Of a DNA stretch of 34,084 bases, positions 30,578 to 34,084 are shown piece after piece. The DNA comes from Limnochordia bacterium (GTDB lineage Bacteria > Bacillota > Limnochordia > Darwinibacteriales > DTU012): positions 1-34,084 of the forward strand of contig SKJB01000162.1 in the NCBI GenBank assembly GCA_007116145.1. The letters are read 5' to 3'. The notes below the pieces were generated by a model. It worked only from the letters and a program-made list of their open reading frames with translations. It did no database searches and had not been told where the DNA came from. Each line of letters begins with the position of its first letter. The first letter of the stretch is position 1. Both the position numbers and the translations under genes were made by a program.

Positions 30578-31855
30578 ATGAATTTAAAAGAAAGAGCTAG
30601 GGAGTTGCTAAAAGGATTTAAAGGTGAGGATTATACGTTCGGTTTTCAAGTCCTATCTACTATATCAGACTATGCAAGTACATATGGAAAGCGAATCCTT
30701 GTTATAGGCAAGGAGGATCACTTAAAGCCTACCATCAATCAAATAAGAACAGACTTTGAGAAGAAAGATATCGTTATTGTCGGCAATCAAGTGTTTGCTG
30801 GAGCCCATCCGAATACTCCAATGGAAGACGTTTACCGAATCACTAGCTACATTTTGCATTTTAAACCAGATTGCGTTGTTGCTATTGGTGGTGGAAGCAC
30901 GTTAGATGCGGTTAAAGCAGCGAACGTGTTAGCTACTCTAGGGAGCGAGAGTCCAGATATTGATAGTTATTTCGGTGTAGGATTAGTAACCGAGGCTCTA
31001 GAGCGTAGTGGCAAGGAGTTGCTGCCAATACTAGCGGTGCAAACGGCTAGCAGTTCGGGTGCGCATTTAACCAAGTATGCCAATATCACCAATATGTATA
31101 CCAAACAAAAGAAACTGATTGTCGATCCAGCTGTTATCCCCAAGAAGGCCGTTTTCGATTATGGACTGACCCAAAGCATGCCGATGGAATTAACGATTGA
31201 TGGAGCTTTAGATGGAATGGCTCATTGTCTTGAAGTGTATTTTGGTTCAACGGAGTCGTTTGAGTTACTAACAGAGATAACTTCGGTGGCAATGGGTCTA
31301 ACCCTTGATGCTATGCCTGTTTTGTTACAGGATCCCAAAAACCTAGATGCCAGAGAATCATTGGGGTTAGCTACGGATCTTGGAGGGTATGCCATTATGA
31401 TTGGCGGAACAAATGGTGCCCATCTAACGAGCTTCTCTTTGATTAATTTAACCAGTCACGGCAAGGCTTGTGGCATAATGAACCCGTATTACACTGTTTT
31501 CTTTAGTCCGGCTATCGGACGACAACTCAAGGTTATTGCCAACGTGTTTAACCAAGCAGGTATAATTGATGCTAGTTATCTGGAGCTTACAGGTAGAGAA
31601 CTTGGTGAATGTGTGGCACATGCGATGATTACGTTTGCAAAATCGATTAATGCTGCGACAACCTTAGGAGAGCTTACGGGTTTTTCGCTGGACTACATAG
31701 GGCAAGCTCTAGCGGCTGCTAAAAATCCACAGCTAGAGATGAAGTTAAAGAATATGCCCGTGCCTCTTAATTCGTCATTAGTAGATAAATATATGGAACC
31801 CATATTACAAGCAGCGGTTATTGGGGATTTTCGCTTGATTAAAACTATGTCTTAG
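30578..31855 (+). CDS. Iron-containing alcohol dehydrogenase family protein
   Basis: Cytoplasmic NAD(P)-dependent dehydrogenase of 425 residues, somewhat longer than the usual 380-400. The Rossmann-like N-terminal domain has VVAIGGGSTLDAVKAAN (GGGST at 104-108). The metal site is intact: D212 and H216 in DGALDGMAHCLE, H282 in GAHLTSFSL and H294 in SHGKACG; spacing of the last two is a little shorter than in typical Fe-ADHs. KLIVDPAVIPKKAVFD is the usual inter-domain stretch. It is the first gene of a pair with the LarA-type gene 34 bases downstream, so it may oxidise or form a 2-hydroxy acid or alcohol whose epimer LarA supplies. Substrate unknown. Confidence 0.9.
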   Translation: MNLKERARELLKGFKGEDYTFGFQVLSTISDYASTYGKRILVIGKEDHLKPTINQIRTDFEKKDIVIVGNQVFAGAHPNTPMEDVYRITSYILHFKPDCVVAIGGGSTLDAVKAANVLATLGSESPDIDSYFGVGLVTEALERSGKELLPILAVQTASSSGAHLTKYANITNMYTKQKKLIVDPAVIPKKAVFDYGLTQSMPMELTIDGALDGMAHCLEVYFGSTESFELLTEITSVAMGLTLDAMPVLLQDPKNLDARESLGLATDLGGYAIMIGGTNGAHLTSFSLINLTSHGKACGIMNPYYTVFFSPAIGRQLKVIANVFNQAGIIDASYLELTGRELGECVAHAMITFAKSINAATTLGELTGFSLDYIGQALAAAKNPQLEMKLKNMPVPLNSSLVDKYMEPILQAAVIGDFRLIKTMS

Positions 31856-31888
31856 CTGTAATCTACAGAGCTGTTGGGAGGCTTAGTA

Positions 31889-33274
31889 ATGAAACGGGTG
31901 AACATTCCTTTTATTTCAAAAAACGTAGAGATCGAACTACCCGATGAAACCGAAGTGTTATCGATGCAAACGCCTCAGCCGTTATCCAATGAAGCGCAAG
32001 CAATTCAGCAGGCATTAGATAATCCTATTCAAAGCTTGCCACTAGAGCAAATTGTTGAGGCAAAAAAGACTAAGAATCCTCATCCAACTGCAGTTATTGT
32101 CATCTCCGACAATACAAGACCTGTGCCGTATACAAGTGACAATGGGATTCTTTGGCCGATCATAGAGAGGCTTCTTCATGCTGGTGTTAATAGGAGGGAT
32201 ATCTGTGTCCTTGTTGCCACTGGTACCCATCGTGCTATGCATGAACAGGAACTACGAGAGATGATTGATGAACGAGTCTTTTTGCATGGGATACCCGTGA
32301 TAAACCATAATTGTCGGGATGCAGCTAATTTGTCTCACCTTGGGAGTACGAAGCGAGGGACAAAAGTGCTGGTTAATAAGAGCTATTTAGATGCAGATAT
32401 TAAGATTTTAACGGGGTTAGTGGAAAGTCATTTTATGGCGGGTGTATCCGGAGGACGTAAATCTGTTTGCCCAGGACTGCTTGGTGAGGAAGGTACATAT
32501 GTTTTTCATGGAGCAGAGATGCTAGCATCAAAAAACGTTCGTGATCTAAATATAACGGATAATCCTGTGCATGAAGAGGCTTTAGAAGTAGCTATTATGG
32601 CGGGTGTAGATTTTATCGTTAATGTTACCTTAGATCATGCATTTAAGCTAACAGGTGTCTTTGCTGGACACTTAGTGTACGCCCACGAAGCTGCAGCAAG
32701 GTGTTTAAGAGATTATGTTGCGATTCCTCTGGATAAACAATATGATATTGTGATTACACATGGTGGTTATGTGGGCTTGAATCATTATCAAGTGGGTAAG
32801 GTAGCCGTTGTAGCTACACAGGCTGTTAAACAGGGTGGACATTTACTTGTGGTAGGTGATAATACCGATGTCGACCCTGTAGGCAGTTTAAATTATAAAA
32901 CCGTGCTTTATCTTTTGAAGCTCTTTGGAGTTGAGGGATTTTTGCGATTAATCCAATCTCCAGATTGGATATTTATACCGGAACAATGGCAAGTGCAGAT
33001 GTGGGCGAAGCTATTTGCACAAATACCACAGGAACATTTTCTGTACTACAGTCCCCAGTTCGAGCAACAACACTATCGAATTATTCCTGGATTTAACGGA
33101 AATGATCTATTAAGCAGTGCTAACCAATATACCCAATCGTATGATTCGATGAGCAAAGTTATCCAATATGGAGTTTTGCGAGCCCTGAAACAGTTAGAAG
33201 AAGCGGGAATTAGTAAGCCTTCGATGGCATATTTAGCTGACGGACCGTATGGGATTATCGTTTTAGATAACTAG
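31889..33274 (+). CDS. larA: LarA family nickel-pincer enzyme (lactate racemase-like)
   Basis: LarA enzymes use the nickel-pincer nucleotide cofactor to racemise or epimerise 2-hydroxy acids. The 461-residue product has SDNTRP (D74, R77), the LVATGTHR segment (H114), and ESHFMAGVSGGRKSVCPGL. H181, K191 and H207 are spaced 10 and 16 residues apart, exactly as H174, K184 and H200 of Lactobacillus LarA, where the lysine binds the cofactor covalently and the histidines bind nickel or act as catalytic bases. Length is slightly above the usual 420-440. The ATG at 31889 has GGGAGG nine bases upstream; a TTG at 31874 overlaps that site. The cofactor genes larB, larC and larE are not in this window. 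Substrate may differ from lactate, since many LarA homologues act on other hydroxy acids. Confidence 0.88.
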   Translation: MKRVNIPFISKNVEIELPDETEVLSMQTPQPLSNEAQAIQQALDNPIQSLPLEQIVEAKKTKNPHPTAVIVISDNTRPVPYTSDNGILWPIIERLLHAGVNRRDICVLVATGTHRAMHEQELREMIDERVFLHGIPVINHNCRDAANLSHLGSTKRGTKVLVNKSYLDADIKILTGLVESHFMAGVSGGRKSVCPGLLGEEGTYVFHGAEMLASKNVRDLNITDNPVHEEALEVAIMAGVDFIVNVTLDHAFKLTGVFAGHLVYAHEAAARCLRDYVAIPLDKQYDIVITHGGYVGLNHYQVGKVAVVATQAVKQGGHLLVVGDNTDVDPVGSLNYKTVLYLLKLFGVEGFLRLIQSPDWIFIPEQWQVQMWAKLFAQIPQEHFLYYSPQFEQQHYRIIPGFNGNDLLSSANQYTQSYDSMSKVIQYGVLRALKQLEEAGISKPSMAYLADGPYGIIVLDN

Positions 33275-33357
33275 TTAGAACACCGTCGACTTAGTGAGAA
33301 GCAATTCAATGATCTTTTCCCCGCTTCTTGAACTGTCTTTGAAATAGACTTACTAGG

Positions 33358-33723
33358 TTATTTATCTGTTTCGTATAGTTCCCTGAAAGATTCTACAATC
33401 TGCACCGCTTCAATAGTCATTGTATGTATATCCTCAACGAGTGCTTGAATTGTAGATAGACGAGAATTGTCATTCGTCATTTCGGCTCGTTCTGCTATTA
33501 CGCTGATTGTACAAATAGCATTTCTTAATTTATCGGTTAATAGGTCCTCTAATGACTCCAATCGCTTGTGCTGGTAAGTTTTCATCGAAGTGTTTCTCAT
33601 CGCGCACATGTCGTCGTAAATTAGAACGCAACTACCAACCGCACCAATGTTTTCGCGGGAACTTCTAGTGGGGAAGGTCTGTGATACCAAAAATTTTTTT
33701 TGTATATCTTTTGCTAATATCAC
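33358..33723 (-). CDS. Small protein resembling a histidine-kinase dimerization domain without its histidine
   Basis: A 121-residue cytoplasmic protein. The N-terminal 40 residues are of no known type and contain two cysteines. From about residue 50 it is helical: YQHKRLESLEDLLTDKLRNAICTI reads like the first helix of a HisKA domain, where kinases have a HE(L/I)RNP or HDFNN block, but here the histidine position holds aspartate or lysine (DKLRN). The second helical stretch (LSTIQALVEDIHTMTIEAVQIVESFRELYE) completes a hairpin. No ATPase domain follows. The GTG at 33723 has ACGGAGG eight bases upstream and is preferred to the GTG at 33732, which overlaps it. It may dimerise with a kinase as a regulator. 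Function unknown. Confidence 0.6.
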   Translation of the reverse strand: MILAKDIQKKFLVSQTFPTRSSRENIGAVGSCVLIYDDMCAMRNTSMKTYQHKRLESLEDLLTDKLRNAICTISVIAERAEMTNDNSRLSTIQALVEDIHTMTIEAVQIVESFRELYETDK

Positions 33724-33930
33724 TGCTTTCACCTCCGTAAATTTTTACCACAAAATCTAGACCGCCAGTAACACTAACGACTATTAATATACTTCGATGT
33801 AGGTATGTTATTATCCTTTTGTTAAACAAAAAAATTTCGCCAACTATTAACTTATTTTAACAAATCAATTTTTTGCGATTATTTATAATTTTGTTTATTT
33901 AGAGGATTATTTAGATCGGAAAGCATGGTG
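33724..33930. other. AT-rich intergenic region
   Basis: The region is strongly AT-rich. It holds the 15-base palindrome TTTTGTT-A-AACAAAA at 33817-33831 and TTAACT/TTAACA repeats ten bases apart at 33847-33862. It should carry the promoter of the minus-strand gene at 33723; TATATT is present on that strand but no matching -35 was found. Confidence 0.4.
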
Positions 33931-34084
33931 TCAGGTGGAATTGGACAGAATCCTTTTATTCTGGGAGTCTTTAATTAGGAGTTTCGCGTAGCGCATCAAA
34001 TTACTATAGGATCTCTGAATGGCTTCATCACTCGCAGCGTTAAACAACGATATCTTTGCGCTTTGTGAGTTACATTCAATAAAC
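33931..34084 (-). CDS. C-terminal fragment of an unidentified protein (cut by window edge)
   Basis: The minus strand is open from the right edge to a TGA at 33933-33931, giving 50 residues (ECNSQSAKISLFNAAS, then RSYSNLMRYAKLLIKDS). The composition looks like a real soluble helical C terminus and is less AT-biased than the adjoining intergenic DNA, but 50 open codons could be chance. No family was recognised. Confidence 0.4.
   Translation of the reverse strand, partial: FIECNSQSAKISLFNAASDEAIQRSYSNLMRYAKLLIKDSQNKRILSNST

Noticed and set aside
1-34084. tRNA, rRNA, CRISPR array, prophage or intact transposase
   Set aside because: Reading both strands showed no cloverleaf-like genes, no regularly spaced repeats and no integrase or transposase motifs.

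Overview
The window looks like a chromosomal segment of an anaerobic or facultative bacterium of the Firmicutes type that probably has an outer membrane. Strong GGAGG-type ribosome binding sites, frequent GTG and TTG starts, a pst operon with two pstB genes followed by phoU and a PhoP/PhoR pair, and sigma-A-like promoters all fit Firmicutes. Both substrate-binding proteins (TAXI receptor and PstS) have ordinary cleavable signal peptides with no lipobox cysteine, and one exported beta-rich protein ends in an aromatic residue as outer-membrane barrels do. Together these point to a diderm member of the group; this is inference, since no rRNA or other marker gene is present. No tRNA, rRNA, CRISPR array or intact insertion sequence was seen.

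Left part (1-8500): the start of a minus-strand Ldh2-family malate/lactate-type dehydrogenase at the edge, then a five-gene operon: pxpC, a DUF1445 protein, a DUF4392 protein, pxpA and pxpB. PxpABC is the ATP-dependent 5-oxoprolinase, and the DUF1445 plus DUF4392 pair corresponds to the two halves of the fused human D-glutamate cyclase DGLUCY. Converging on it is a minus-strand TAXI-type TRAP transporter operon (receptor, DUF1850 protein, fused permease). The set reads as uptake and breakdown of a glutamate- or pyroglutamate-like compound.

Middle (8750-19000): a 770-residue surface lipoprotein and the barrel-like exported protein; an orphan proton-channel subunit of the MrpD/NuoN type with its own promoter; convergent ppk2 and ppk1 polyphosphate kinases; a small DUF1450-like cysteine protein; and leucyl aminopeptidase pepA. 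From 18900 to 26700 lies a full phosphate regulon operon (pstS-pstC-pstA-pstB-pstB-phoU-phoP-phoR) preceded by Pho-box-like repeats. Polyphosphate and phosphate genes thus lie together, interrupted only by the DUF1450 gene and pepA.

Right part (26700-34084): two notable hairpins, one resembling an IS200/IS605-type end, then a promoter region with 11-bp-spaced repeats in front of a three-gene module of two secreted proteins of unknown function and a NapH-like membrane polyferredoxin. The first and third share a glycine/phenylalanine-rich GFGD segment. This is the best candidate for an undescribed system here: an extracytoplasmic electron-transfer or maturation unit. An SGNH hydrolase, an iron-containing alcohol dehydrogenase paired with a LarA-type nickel-pincer enzyme, a small protein resembling a histidine-kinase dimerization domain without its histidine, and a minus-strand fragment at the right edge complete the window.
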